This document shows, one piece after another, positions 22,815 through 34,269 of a DNA stretch of 64,000 nt. Every line of letters starts with the position of its first letter. The first letter of the stretch is position 1. Position numbers and translations under genes: made by a program. This stretch comes from Spinacia oleracea (taxonomy: Eukaryota; Streptophyta; Magnoliopsida; Caryophyllales; Amaranthaceae): assembly GCF_020520425.1 (NCBI RefSeq), contig NC_079491.1, positions 2,790,001-2,854,000 on the forward strand, given 5' to 3'. Below the pieces are notes generated by a model. That model was given only the letters and a program-made list of their open reading frames with translations. It was not told the origin of the DNA and searched no databases.

Positions 22815-24470
22815 CATGTGAAAGTAAAGTTGTGGTCTCATGTTCATTTTTAGTAATAGATCAGACAATTTTTTAGACCGGAATGGAAGAAAACGACAAA
22901 AGGAACAAACAAAAAGAGACGGATAAAGTAATTTACTAGATTTGGATAATCAATAAATTCTGTAAACTCTAAAATACTTCTTAGTCCGTGTAGGATTAGT
23001 AACATCTAACCTTCCTATTTCCTATTCCTTATAAGAATCGGAATATCAATATCTATTTTCCCAATTTCCTAAACCCTATAGAATTAGTGACATCTATTTT
23101 ACGTAACTCCCTATATAATAACATTTACAATACACATTTTTTCATTCCAATCAAAAACTTTTCTTTCCACTTACCACGAACTAAATTAACCATGAAGAAC
23201 CAGCTTGAAGTTGTTCAAGTATCAACGTCCAATCTCGATGAGCAAATCGATAATCTTAGTCACAAATTAGATCATTACCCAAATATATCCATCGATACCG
23301 AATTCGGATGGTTCAAACGAGACATAAACATTAACGGTACTGATCTTGAGATATACGAAGATCTCAAGTACAATCTCATTCATTCCAATCTACGTGAAAT
23401 CGGAATCACGGTGTCCGATAATGGCGGTGAAGTAGGCGGAACTTGGCGGTTTGATTTTTTTCCATCTAAGAAGGCTGGTATTACGCTACGTGATTGTATT
23501 CCTACGAAGAAGTTCATCACAAGATTCAAGAAATTGATGCAAGATTTTCATGGAAAGGTGAAATGGTTTACTTTTGCTGGTTATTTTGATGTTGCACACC
23601 TTGTTTCTTTACTTGAAAGAAAACCATTACCGGAGTTGATAAAATCATCACCGGCGACGGCGACGACAACGGCGACGACATACAACGTAGACGGTGAAGA
23701 AGGGTTTGTGGAAGTAGTACAGAGGTACTTTGGAAAAGTGTATGATCTTAAAGTAATTGCTAAACATTATGAAAATTTATTTGGGAAAAATAAGTATTTA
23801 GGGTTACAAAGATTAGCTAATCAGATTGGTGTTAAACGAGTTGGAAGAGAACATGATGGTGCTTCTGATAGTTTGTTAACTGCGAGTATTTTTGCAAAAT
23901 TTACCGAATTCGGGTGGATTTCGGATTCGGATCAAGGGTTTCTTTCTTTACTTCCTCACCAAGTTTGCTATGATTCTACTAAGATGATGATACAGACGAA
24001 GAATGAAGAAGATACGTCAATAACGACTTCAACCAACATGGAACCCGCCCATCAACCCTATCCTCGGCCCGTTAATGGACCGGTAACCGGGTACCCTATG
24101 GGTCATTATCCGGTACCACAATATGATCCAAGATTTCAGCATGGGCCGGTGTACGGGTATGGGCCAAGACCAATGATTGGGCCCGTTCGATTTGGACCGG
24201 TTATGAGCCCGGGTCCAGGGATATTACGTACAACTCCATATGGAACTTTGTTCTACCCGGCAGTGAGGGTATTCCATCACCAACCTCCACATATGATATC
24301 ATTAGTTCCCGGTTATTAGATTTTCCAAGAATTACTTTTGTAAATTGTAATACATTAACTTAGTTCGTTCTCTTCAAATACATAAATGGAGATGAATGTA
24401 TATTTGTTTTGTTTGTGCAATAATATATCAAGTTTATTTGTTCAACATAAACGTGCAATTGATTATTACT
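22815..24470 (+). repeat. Second unit of the CAF1 segmental duplication
   Basis: This segment matches about 18350-19990 with an offset of 4464 bp, including 5' flank, coding region and 3' flank. Identity is very high in the coding part and lower in the promoter (several indels upstream of 23150). The break on the right is near 24465, where GATTATTA continues differently in the two copies. Confidence 0.85.
23192..24319 (+). CDS. CAF1/POP2-type CCR4-associated deadenylase, copy 2 (full length)
   Basis: A 375-residue intronless protein, almost identical to copy 1 over its first 337 residues (Ile15 of copy 1 is Leu here; Met72 is Ile). It has all the DEDD residues listed for copy 1. The C-terminus is complete: after RFGPV it continues MSPGPGILRTTPYGTLFYPA and ends LVPGY, a Pro/Tyr-rich tail likely to be disordered. 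The open frame extends upstream to an ATG at 23087, but the extra residues are not conserved in copy 1, so the ATG at 23192 is preferred. Plant CAF1 genes of this kind are usually intronless and stress-inducible. Role: 3'-5' removal of poly(A) tails in cytoplasmic mRNA turnover. Confidence 0.92.
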   Translation: MKNQLEVVQVSTSNLDEQIDNLSHKLDHYPNISIDTEFGWFKRDININGTDLEIYEDLKYNLIHSNLREIGITVSDNGGEVGGTWRFDFFPSKKAGITLRDCIPTKKFITRFKKLMQDFHGKVKWFTFAGYFDVAHLVSLLERKPLPELIKSSPATATTTATTYNVDGEEGFVEVVQRYFGKVYDLKVIAKHYENLFGKNKYLGLQRLANQIGVKRVGREHDGASDSLLTASIFAKFTEFGWISDSDQGFLSLLPHQVCYDSTKMMIQTKNEEDTSITTSTNMEPAHQPYPRPVNGPVTGYPMGHYPVPQYDPRFQHGPVYGYGPRPMIGPVRFGPVMSPGPGILRTTPYGTLFYPAVRVFHHQPPHMISLVPGY

Positions 24471-24985
24471 CCCTACTTTACAATTTGGTTATTGCAATTC
24501 CTGCATTTTATCACTTTTAGTAATAAGCAGTTTCGATGAGCTGATGTCTAAGTTACTGAGATTGTTAATTAAATTGTGTAATGTTGGCTATGCAACTTAT
24601 CGATTAATTTGTTCTATGAGATGCCAAAGATACTGAGATGCTAATGATTTGTTTTCTGAATTTCTAACACTTGATTTGTTACCAGTAATCGTGTTTATCT
24701 ACTGCTTAGACGACTCTAATCTCTATGATTTCTGTTCCGGTATGGATTAGGAACGGTTGTAAAGGCCTTGTTCATTGGTTATGTGATCCGGTTGTTCTAA
24801 TTGGTTCTTGCACAGGTAAACTAGCCTCGGGGGTGATTCGAGGATCCCCTCCGATGCCTAAGTCAGATATGGAATTGGGTATAGGTTTATGGTTGGATCA
24901 AATGATTGGGATTAGAAACGGTTGGAGAGGCCTTGTTGGTTGTGTGATCCGGTTGTTCATGGAAACCTCATCGAGTTAAAAATCT
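24470..24985. other. Unidentified intergenic DNA with a direct repeat
   Basis: The block AGGCCTTGTT-GTGATCCGGTTGTTC occurs twice, about 24770 and 24935, roughly 165 bp apart. Nothing else was recognised; the 84-codon frame across it is probably an artefact of the repeat. Confidence 0.4.
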
Positions 24986-25011
24986 GCAAGGCATCTCCCA
25001 TGCTTCCACAT

Positions 25012-25945
25012 TTAGAGTACATGTCCATTAATTAGTGCACTCTCGATACAGAAATCAGATTCAGATTCAGATCCCTGTTTTAACACTAGCCCCCCCCCAT
25101 ATAGACTGCCATACATAGCTTGGATCATGACCAAAAATTCTCCATTCTTGAAATATCTCGCTTTAAAGACTTGAAGGACCAGTGCCTTTGTATCGCAAAC
25201 AAGTCTCCATCCGCACCCCACCAGAAACGGGGCAGCAAGGAGTTGATCTCATCCAAGAGTCCATCCGGTCGCCTGAAGATACTCATCATATACGTAGGAA
25301 TGGATTGAGCAAACAATAGATGAGAAACTCTAGGAGCCCCCTTACATACTCTCGCCTAGACCTGGTTATTGGACAGGGTAGTCAAATGGATATAGGGTTA
25401 GGGTCAAGTTAATAGGGCATTTATTGGGCAGGGCTCTTATTGGACAGGGCATTTATTGGACAGGGTCATTATAGGGTCAAACTTATACTACAATTATTTT
25501 GAAAATTAAAATAGTAATGATACAAAAACTTACGTGTATAGCTTCGTATTTACTTGTACTTGCACATGGCTCTTTTGTTTTTCATTTTTCATTGCTCGTT
25601 TATTGACCCGCCCACTAATGACCCGCTATTGACCCGCGACCCGCTTTTGACCCGCCCATTATTGACCCGCTAAAAATGACCCTTTCAATACCCGACCCTC
25701 TTTTGACCCGCACCGACCCTGACCCGCCCCGCCCGATAACCAGGTCTACTCTCGCCACATGAATTTCTTTATGAATTGCTGCACGTCTTAACAGGGATGA
25801 GAAAGGTTCTGCACAAAGTATAAATAGATACGGTGATATCGGGTCACCCTGCCGTAACCCCCGAGACGGTGTAGCTAAACCACCAACAACATCTCCATTC
25901 AACTTAAATACATACGACACACATTCTCCACTTAAACATAACATG
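25012..25945 (-). mobile_element. L1-type LINE fragment, internally deleted and split by a DNA element
   Basis: The minus strand encodes reverse-transcriptase pieces: [18 protein letters not shown] (25749-25945), then APRVSHLLFA followed by IPTYMMSIFRRPDGLLDEIN and RFWWG (25125-25356), then FKARYFKNGEFL in another frame (25012-25221). In intact LINEs LLFADDS comes well before the IPTY motif. Here LLFA runs straight into QSIPTY, so the catalytic DD and the thumb region are deleted. A hAT-like element (25357-25748) interrupts the remainder. It cannot be active. Confidence 0.8.
25357..25748. mobile_element. Non-autonomous hAT element inside the LINE
   Basis: Ends are TAGACCTGGTTATTGG and, inverted, CCGATAACCAGGTCTA. 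The 8-bp target duplication CTCTCGCC lies at 25349-25356 and 25749-25756. The interior is rich in TTATTGGACAGGG and TGACCCGC words. Confidence 0.85.
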
Positions 25946-26287
25946 TTCTAGGAACACTTAAACCCAGCTCAATTCAAAGGCTTTTTGTTACACATTTCAA
26001 TGGTTGAATTCAATTCCAGATCGAATTTCAAATCTTAAAACAAGTAATTCAATTCCAAAATCCTGTTTGGGAAACATGATAATTGTCACACACAGTGACA
26101 CAACTACTCCAGCCACACTATTGTAATTCCTTAGACATTTTGTATCATATTTTCTAAGAATATACATTTTCTACATCAATCACCAAGACAAAAATGCTGT
26201 GTTAAGCTCTTTTCTAATCTAATCACAAAATATACCTCACTTTTCTTCTATTCCTGTCACCAAAACTACATATTGCAATCAACACAA

Positions 26288-27010
26288 TCAGTCAACAGAG
26301 GGCCGGCTGAAATCATCCGTCGGTGGTGCTTGTAACTTCGCCAACGCCTCACTGCCAAATATTTTACATACAATTGATCAACAACACTCATAGAAATTAT
26401 ATATCCAAGTGCAAGGGTAGACCAGAAAAAAAAAAAACACGCGTATTTTTCATTCTTTCTTCAAAATTACTACCTGTGAGCATTTCGGAGCTCCATATCG
26501 AGAGGATCATACTTACACGCGTTCTCAAATTCTACTACTGCATTTTTATAGTCCTGCACCAATACAAAGTTATCACAAACAAAATCAGAACTTATTCCAA
26601 AAAGCAGATATTAAAACATGATCATATATGGACATAGATAGACCTTCAGCATCATATAGGCTACTCCTGCAACGTAATATCCCTTAGCCCATTCTGGTTT
26701 CAGTCTAATACAGCATTCTGCATCCGTGAGTGCAAGATCGCCCTCGTTCACGCGGGACCAGCAAAAGCTCCTGTTGGATAACACTATCTCATCTGTTGGG
26801 TTCAACCTGGTAGCCTATTCCAGTTAAAGAATGAAAAAAACAACAATACTCAGATTGCAGCATCAAAAGATTACAGCATACTAACAATACTCAGATTGCA
26901 GCATCAAATAATTGCAGCATCTACCTCTGTATACCAGTAAATTGCATGTAAAAACTCAGATTGCAGCATCAAAAGATTGCAGCATACAAACAATACTCAG
27001 ATTATAGTTC

Positions 27011-27045
<35 letters not shown>

Positions 27046-30000
27046 TCTGTATACCAGTAAACTGCATTCATGTACTCATTTGTTATCATGGCTTGTGCTG
27101 CATTTTCTTTTGCTTCTAAGAATTTTGCTGGCATTTTGAGTTGCCGCTGCAAGTTATGAAATGTGGTAACAATAAACCATCAAATTTTTATAATTACAAC
27201 ATTAAACTCCACATAACTAACTCCTTGAGTGACTTTTTCCAGATTGCCAACCTTCAATGTGCATTTTAAAACAATTCATATATGATTGCACCTTTAACTA
27301 AAATAGCTCAGTCATGATACATGCCCAGATGCTAGGGAAAGCTTTCAGTGAAATTGTTGTCAACATTCTTAATTACAACCCCATACTTCACCACCAATCA
27401 AATATGAGCTACATATATGAGACACAATAACCGAGTTCACTTCAGAAACCATCCCAGCGCCTTTGCTCAAAGTCACACTAGAAGATGAAAGGAAATTTAT
27501 AATTACAAAAAATGAGGTGGTGTTCTTATGATATTATGGAAAGCAAATATCTGAGTTCATGGAAGAGCATGAAAAGGATTCATCTACAAAGATGTTCTAA
27601 ATAAGCAGGACCTAATAGAAGGGGAAAGGATCTACCCAAATGGAGCTACAGAGGTGATAGTATAGAGATTACATCTACTGATGGACTATCAGTACATTAA
27701 GCTCATGTAATAGCTAACAGATGTTGGAAAATAACCTGAGTTTTTTCTTCCTCAGAGTTGAGATACTCGTGAATTCCATGAATGCTCCAGGTCAGAATAT
27801 GAGGAATACGAGCAGTAGCATCAAAGAGGGTGTCTGCAACTGCAAGATTACCTTCACCAACCGCAATTTCAATAGGTGTATAATCATACTGAAATAGAAG
27901 ACACAGTAATAAGTCAAGCATATACACTCAGAGAAAGCCAGAAAGGTAGATAAGAATACGAGTTTAAGGCCAAAACTTTTAAAAGTGTGTGAGTGTTATC
28001 TTTCACTCACAAAATTAGTAGTATTAGGATCAGCTCCAGCTTTAAGCAAGCATTTGATAATCTGTATATTGCCAGCAGATAAAGCCACAATCAAAGGTGC
28101 TTCTCCTTGTAAACCAAGATTCGGGTCAGCACCATGCTGCACCAAGTATAACAGAATAATCAGCCTCTAATAACTGAATAATCACAGGTTAATATTTCTG
28201 CCATCCTAATTAAAGATATGAGATGCTTTTGTGATACGGAGTTAGTTGCATTCCTAACTCTACTCCCTAAAGTCATCATAAGTTGATTGAACTTTGAAAT
28301 GAGGACATATATGAACTTCAATCATGTAACATTTGTACGTCCATCCGAACTGTCCTCAAACACAAATATACATTGAAGTTCACAACTGTCCTCAAGAAAA
28401 ATAAACAGAGAGAAAGGCATATAATAGTACCTTCAGCAATATCCTTACGCAATCAAGAGAGTTCTCTAGGATGGTAACTATCAACGGGTTCAATGAGGGA
28501 TGACAAGAATAATTTGGCTGCAGCATGAAAGAAGAAGGTTCATTGCAAACAGAGAAGGTAACATCACATACATACAAAATTTACAAGATCTTTTTCATCT
28601 TATGTATTTGATGTACATTTTTATAAATTAAAGCATCATTTGTAAGATATCACTAAAAGGAAAATGTAACGTGTCATAGCTCATGAGTCATGACGGTAGA
28701 GAAGGAGGAGTTTCTAGCAAAGCAAGTCAATCAACATGTGCGCAAATAAAGCTATCACACTTAACTTTGGACCAAAAACATGGAAGTTTGAGACATACCA
28801 CTACAGCACTACCCAAGGCAAAGTAACATCAAGTCACAAAGTACATACATCAACAACAAAGACATTAATCAAAGTGTTGTCACATACATTAGCTTTATGA
28901 CTAAGCAAAATCTTAACAACATCTTTCATGCCATATCCAGCGGCCTGTCGCAATGGCGTGCCTCTAGAAGCCGATGGCGCATCAACTTCAGCACCTTTTT
29001 TTATTAACAGTTTCACAAGGTCTTTTCTTCCTGCAACAGTAAAGCCAAGTTTAAAGGACAGAACATTCTTATTTCATCTATAGCTTGACAACCCAAATGA
29101 ATAAGACGTGTAATTTAAACTAGTAATGTGACTCAGAGGCTCTTTTAGATACCATTTTTAGCAGCATGGTGCAATGGAGTTAATCCATTAAGGCTTGACA
29201 AATTAGGATTTGCACCATGACCCAGTAGAAAAGAAGAAGTCATGTAATGCCCTTCCAAAATCGCAAAATGCAGAGGGGTGTAACCTGTAAAATAGCCCAT
29301 ATAAACTCAAAATAAACCCAAGAAAGCTTATTCTTATGCATATAATACCCAATAAACATCAAAATACCAGTATTATTTAGGTTTCTAGATCAAAATTCAT
29401 AGCAAGACAACAAAAATAAACAAAATATCTTTACAATGCTAGGCATGGATGATATCAAATACTTATAAAGAAACAATATATATTGCAATGGTTCAAATGG
29501 TTAGCCAAGTAATTGCAGGAAGCTAATACGACCAAATGACGTGGTAATAAATTCAATAACGCGAGATTAACACTAAAAACCCCCCAAAGTGGCACAATTC
29601 GATCAGTAATCACAATGTATAACACCTAAACTAACCCAGCAATTTACATGATTCACATGATTAAAGGCTTAGAAGTTAAAACAACACACATTAACACTAA
29701 AAACCCTAAAAGTGCACAAATCGATTATCATGCAAAGCACCCACAAATTTCACAAATCACAATTCGATCAAGAATAATAAGTATAAATCTTGAAAGAATC
29801 ATTTACCCATTAAATCTTGGCTATTAACATCAAATTTGATAGTATTAACTAGGTATTTGCAGATTGGAGTTCGACCCCCGGAAGCAGCAACGTGTAGAAT
29901 TGTACGCTCCTTCGAGTCTTTTTCTCCCAAGATTTCGTACTTCGTCATCTGTTTTCCAAACTTATCAGTAACCTGTTTCACGATTTCTGCAAACAAAAAA

Positions 30001-30167
30001 GTTGGCAAGAACAGAATTCCAGTATGAATTAATCACAAAAATTACGAGTATTAAATTTTAATAAAAAGCAAAAATATAATAATAATAATAATAATAATAA
30101 TGATAATAATGTTACCTTTCATGAATTTAAGGTCTCCAAGAGAAGCTGCTGTGAAGATTTGACTCAT
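26288..30167 (-). CDS. Ankyrin-TPR protein, gene A (TPR10-like)
   Basis: Eleven exons, all with GT-AG borders: 30116-30167, 29807-29986, 29153-29284, 28888-29030, 28431-28517, 28011-28136, 27736-27888, 27045-27146, 26644-26814, 26474-26553, 26288-26351. The spliced frame is 429 residues without a stop. About seven ankyrin repeats (residues 45-275) are recognised by motifs such as RTILHVAASGGRTPICKYLV, YTPLHFAILEGHYMTSSFLL, LTPLHHAAKNGRKDLVKLLI and TPLRQAAGYGMKDVVKILL. A TPR domain follows (about 290-410; SNRSFCWSRVNEGDLALTDA, KPEWAKGYY). The layout matches Arabidopsis TPR10 (AT3G04710), a predicted Hsp70/Hsp90 co-chaperone; no signal peptide or membrane segment is seen, so it is probably cytosolic. 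The clamp Asn (SNRS) and Lys (WAKG) are present, but the Arg four residues after that Lys is Val. Intron 8 holds a long T run and decoy donor copies. Confidence 0.88.
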
Positions 30168-30260
30168 GGTGGAAATTCGAAGAAAATCTACGCAAATGAT
30201 TTTAGGGATTCAAATTGGCGAAGACGAAGACGAAGACGAAGAAGTTATTTGAGTGATTTT
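30168..30260 (-). other. 5' leader of gene A with CTTCGT repeats
   Basis: Read on the minus strand, the leader carries a short hexamer array (CTTCGTCTTCGTCTTCGTCT) followed by a conserved stretch including TTTGAATCCCTAAAATC and ATTTCCACC before the ATG. The same leader precedes genes B, C and D, and a shorter form precedes E. Confidence 0.7.
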
Positions 30261-30600
30261 ACACCAAGATAACTTTTACCCAATTTTTGTAACTTTAACC
30301 TAGTTTTGATTAACTTTTATATTAGTAATAAAAAAGTTGATAGATAAACATTTTAAAGGGTTAAATGATTAATTTTATACATTATTTGTCATTTTAAAGA
30401 AATAAGTTTTACTAAAATTAAAAAATTTATCACTAAAAAATACATAACTTTTACATATATAAGCTTAACTTTTAAGCATTTTGAGTTAACTTTTACTTTA
30501 GTGTACAATATTTATTGTACACCCATTGTAAATAAGAATTTGTGCGCACTAGGTGTACAATAAATTTATTGTACACCAAGATAACTTTTACCCAATAAAG
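30256..30600. repeat. AT-rich segment bounded by direct repeats
   Basis: The string ACACCAAGATAACTTTTACC occurs at about 30260 and again at about 30576, one copy at each end of an AT-rich block that contains TACAATATTTATTGTACA-like inverted words. The origin is unclear; it may be a small insertion with long duplications. Confidence 0.45.
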
Positions 30601-30760
30601 TTAAACTACTCCTTTTTACGAGAAATTATTTTATTAAATAATATATTATATTCTACTAATTAATTAAAATTTTATTAATAAGGAAATTAATATGTTATAG
30701 AAATCGGTTATTGCTCCTTTACTAGTACGCCCCTCTTTCAACCGATGCTTTTTTTTTTAC

Positions 30761-30799
30761 CTATTAGCTCAGTGGTAGAGCGCGCCCCTGATAATTGCG
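30761..30799 (+). other. Fragment of plastid trnI-GAU 5' exon (probable plastid DNA insertion)
   Basis: These 39 bases (starting CTATTAGCTCAGTGGTAGAG and including CGCCCCTGATAA) match the 5' part of the chloroplast tRNA-Ile(GAU) gene as I remember it. The 3' half of the tRNA is absent, so it is not a functional gene. A chance tRNA-derived SINE head is the alternative. Confidence 0.5.
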
Positions 30800-31228
30800 A
30801 CACAGGATAAGCATTCATTTACCTTTCAAAGAAAGAGGTATTAATAAGGAAATTTAAAGAAAATACAGAACGCTATGTAGCACTTAACTGGTTTTCATTT
30901 TGTTAAAAGTTATATATTTTCGCCGTTCCGGAAATATCGCACCATTTGCTTTTTTACACTATTCACACTACGACTTTGGTCAACGCAAGGAAATTTTAGT
31001 AATGTGGGGTAATGCTAGATTTTTATCGATATATATTTTCTAAATATATTAATTTTTTGAAATTTTTAATTGCACATGATTTGAGGTATTAAGAGTCAAA
31101 GTAATGATTAGAAGAGTAAAAGTCAACCATGGTGCGATATTTTCGAAATGGAGGAAGTATTTATTTTTCAATTTTTTTCCTTCATGTCGGTTCACCGTCA
31201 GACTCCCCCTTCGAGCAAATCTGAACAA

Positions 31229-31715
31229 TAGTCTGAGCAATAGTCTTATTGAGTATTAACGGAAGACATCCCATTTAAGTGAAAGAGTATGACAAAAATA
31301 TGAGATTAAATAATAATAATTAAGATTAAATGTACTGTTTAAACGTTTTAAGTAGAGTCTTGGAATTTCAAGACTCTTGCTCAAACTTTTGTCATACTCT
31401 TCCACTTAAATGGGAGGACTTAAGTTAATACTCAATAAGACTACGGCAACTTTTGTGTAAGACCGCCTTACTAGAAAGACCACTTTGATTATTTAACTAA
31501 TTGGTTATATTGGTTAACTAATTAGTTCTAGTGCTTAACTAATTATTTTAATTGTTTAACTAATTGGTTCCAGTGCTTAACTAATTAGTTCAAGTGTTTA
31601 ACTAAATGATTTCATTACTTAACTTATATGATATCAATGTGGTCTTTTGTGTAAGACCGCCTTATATAAAAGTTTGTAATAATACTATTGCTCATACTAT
31701 TGCTCAGACTATCGC
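31229..31715. mobile_element. Foldback MITE split by a minisatellite element
   Basis: Left arm: GTCTTATTGAGTATTAAC and CATTTAAGTGAAAGAGTATG. Right arm (about 31398-31442): the complements CATACTCTTCCACTTAAATG and GTTAATACTCAATAAGAC. The outermost part of the right arm (CTATTGCTCAGACTAT) is displaced to about 31698-31715 by the insertion at 31449-31673. Confidence 0.65.
31449..31673. mobile_element. Small TIR element with 21-bp minisatellite (copy 2)
   Basis: Ends ACTTTTGTGTAAGACCGCC and AGACCACTTTG are inverted at the other side (CAATGTGGTCTTTTGTGTAA ... ATAAAAGT). The core is an array of TTAACTAATTAGTTC-type units. It is the reverse-oriented relative of the element at 428-674 and has inserted into the right arm of a MITE. 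Confidence 0.65.
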
Positions 31716-32097
31716 TAATCTTGCTCTTCCACTCACCCCAAACTAGTAACAAAATCAAAAATCAATTAACCTCTTTTTTTTCTCATTATCTATCTCCTTC
31801 CAAATTCTGTTGTATCGAATGAATTTTACATCAATATTGATAACGGCCCAAGGAAATCATGTACAAATTGTTTCTTCAAATTTGTTGTGTGATTTGTTTT
31901 CTATTCCATATGTTTAATCGCCAACTTATATGGATCCTAAAGTTTTTCTTTTTTATACACTGATTTTATTAATTCCAATTTTCAAATATATCTTTTAGGG
32001 TTAATGGAAATTGGTTAATTGGGGAAAACTCATAAAATTTATTGAAAAAAATAAATGAATAAAAAAAAAGAAAAAATTATCGTGTAATTTTTTCACA

Positions 32098-32157
32098 AGG
32101 AAGTGACACGTGTCTTTTTGGGTGTGTGTTTTAGTATAATGTAATAAAGTAATAGAT
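32098..32157 (-). other. Helitron-like 5' end
   Basis: On the minus strand: TCTATTACTTTATTACATTA, then ACTAAAACACACACC and GACACGTGTCA. It shares its pattern with the starts at 16015, 17378 and 52490. No matching 3' hairpin was found below it. Confidence 0.35.
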
Positions 32158-32917
32158 TCTTATTTTATACTCCCATTATTTCATTTTTTATACATACCCG
32201 TCAAGGGTTTTTACTTCCTCACTCTCTTTTCCCTTGACATCATGCTTATGGATGTCGCACCTCTTATGCCTCCTCTTGTCTTTCCCTTTGAACCCGTCTT
32301 CACACTTAATGATCAACCCCAAATCTTAAGACTTGAGTTTTACTGATGTGGCATTTGACTAATCAGTCTTAAGACAAGACACAATGAATTGTAGCATTGT
32401 AGTGGACGAGCCTTATTATTTTTATTTTTTTTTGAAAAACTAAGATTCAATTTAAGACTTGGTGTGTGAGTTGAATTAAATAATAAAATAATATTTATAC
32501 ATAAATTTACAAAGTCTTAAATAAATTTGATGGGTGAAGAACTAAATTTTGATTGAATCTTAATTAAGAAGTCTTAACAAAGATTTTATACATGCGGGAC
32601 TTAGTTTAGAGTTGTATGTGAAATCACGCACCCACAGACACATATACATCATTTTTTGAAAAATTCAAAACTATCTTATAAAATTGCGTTTTTGAAGAAA
32701 ATTACCTTATACACGTATAATTTTTTATGGAAATAAATAGGAGTAATATCTTATAAAAATGTATGGGGGTAACTCCTACATTTGGCCGAAATATAAACGT
32801 TGACTTTATAACCATTTCCCATGAGATATCACGTACGTGAGATTCACCTAGTAATGTCAAACTCGGAATTTCATTTCCTTTCCGATCAAAAATAGTATTT
32901 CACCCGATAAAAAAAAA

Positions 32918-33812
32918 GGAAATTTTGTCAAAAAGGACCTTTTAAAGTCCAAAAATTGTGAAAAATGACCTTTTTAAAAAAAAGTAGTAAGATAGGACCC
33001 AATTTATGTTCTTTGTTGTGAATAGGGACCACAACCCAAATTCCGGTGGTCAAAGCAATTATCCGGCGTTGACCATGACTCGTTTTTAACATTTTTTTAA
33101 AAAAGAATTCCCTCCAAAATTTCCCTTACTGCTTTCACTAGCGAATCCCGCCACCATGTCAGTCTGCTATTGCGGCGTCGAGTGCATCGTCTTCATAGGC
33201 TTCTCCCGGTGGTTATGGAAGCGTTGCACCTAAGTCGGCTCAAACGACAACACCACATGGTCATCCACGACCCTAGAAGAATTCAAACCCGTTCCTCGCA
33301 TCTGTTGTGTCATCCTCGCCGTCTACGAACCTGATATCCGCAACCCCCAATTCACCCCACCCGGCAGCTACCGTCTCAACCCTTATTGGCTCATCAAGCG
33401 CGTCACCAACGAGGAAACCCAAGGTCATGCTCCACCATACATTATCTACGCCGACCACCACAACCGCGAGATCTTACTCGAAATTGCGGTCTAAACCTCA
33501 TCAAAGAGTCCGATTACAAGCTTCTCCTCGACAACCGCCTCGGAATGCAAATGTTCGACGACGGATTCGTCCACCATGGCCTGCTAAAATCGACGATTTG
33601 GTTGCTGAAACGGGAGTCAGAGGCGCTTAAGAATTTGTGGGTTGAAAATGGACGGTCAACGCCGGAAAACTGCTCTGACCACCCGAATTTGGGCTTTGGT
33701 CCTTATTCACAACAAAAAATAGAAATTGGGTCCTATCTCACAACTTTTTTTTTTTAAAATGTCATTTTTCACAATTTTTAGACTTTAAAATGTCCTTTCC
33801 GATAAAATTTCC
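32918..33812. mobile_element. Pack-MULE-like element carrying a class-3 lipase fragment
   Basis: Long inverted ends of about 150-200 bp (left GGAAATTTTGTCAAAAAGGA, right in inverted form GGAAATTTTATCGGAAAGG, both followed by similar sequence with CAAAAATTGTGAAAAATGAC) enclose a GC-richer insert. The flanks are A-rich 9-mers compatible with a 9-bp duplication. The insert (33156-33650) reads like the N-terminal region of plant Lipase-3/mono- and diacylglycerol lipase proteins. Gene capture between long TIRs defines Pack-MULEs. Confidence 0.72.
33156..33650 (+). pseudogene. Captured N-terminal fragment of a class-3 lipase (MDGL-type) gene
   Basis: Translation from ATG 33156 gives MSVCYCGVECIVFIGFSRWL, a stop soon after, then KPVPRICCVILAVYEPDIRN, PPGSYRLNPYWLIKRVTNEE and GHAPPYIIYADHHNREILLE. 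After a frame change it continues LNLIKESDYKLLLDNRLGMQ and DGFVHHGLLK. From memory this follows the family consensus (RLNPDWIVKRVTYEETQG, PPYIIYVDHDHREIVLAIRG, KESDYKVLLDNRLG). The catalytic GHSLG motif lies further downstream and is not included. Several disabling changes are visible, so it is a fragment. Confidence 0.75.
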
Positions 33813-33897
33813 AAAAAAGAATAGTATTTCGTACAGAGTATTATAATTTTTTTTTACTCTATAATAAAAATAGTTTTTCGCAAAAATCCAATTTCAG

Positions 33898-34171
33898 ACA
33901 AAATAATTTCAGATAAGTTCAGTTAAGTTCAGATAATCTCAGATAAGTTCAGTTAAGTTTAGATAAGTTCAGTTAAGTTCAGATAAGTTTAGTTAATATA
34001 AGTTCCACAAAAAAAAGTTTTTTTTCTAGACATTTTCACATACAAATAATTTAGTCCGTTTGATATAAAATAAGTTCTTTTCAGATGAAATAAGTTCAGA
34101 TAAATTTCGATAATTATAATTAAATTTAGATAATATAAATTCAGTCAAAATAAATCCAATAGCATAGAGCC
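33898..34171. mobile_element. Tourist-like MITE with AAGTTCAGATAAGTTCAG array
   Basis: Many copies of AAGTTCAGATAAGTTCAGTT lead to a right end ...AGCATAGAGCC|TTA, the same as in the element at 59223. It lies between the Pack-MULE and gene B. The left end is not sharp. Confidence 0.6.
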
Positions 34172-34269
34172 TTACCGAACTCTTTATGTTCCAAGTATTT
34201 CCAAGTCCAATAGTACTGTATTTCCTTTTTAACTCTTCCCTCTAACCGCCAATTTGACAAATAAAACTT

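Noticed and set aside
23087-23191. Upstream start codon extending CAF1 copy 2 by 35 residues
   Set aside because: The extra residues are absent in copy 1, and family members begin near the later Met.
24725-24979. 84-codon frame as a gene
   Set aside because: It spans a noncoding direct repeat, lacks codon constraint between the two units and matches no family known to me.
33307-33757. Two overlapping open frames of 107 and 123 codons
   Set aside because: They are frames of the captured lipase fragment inside the Pack-MULE; the family frame is broken.
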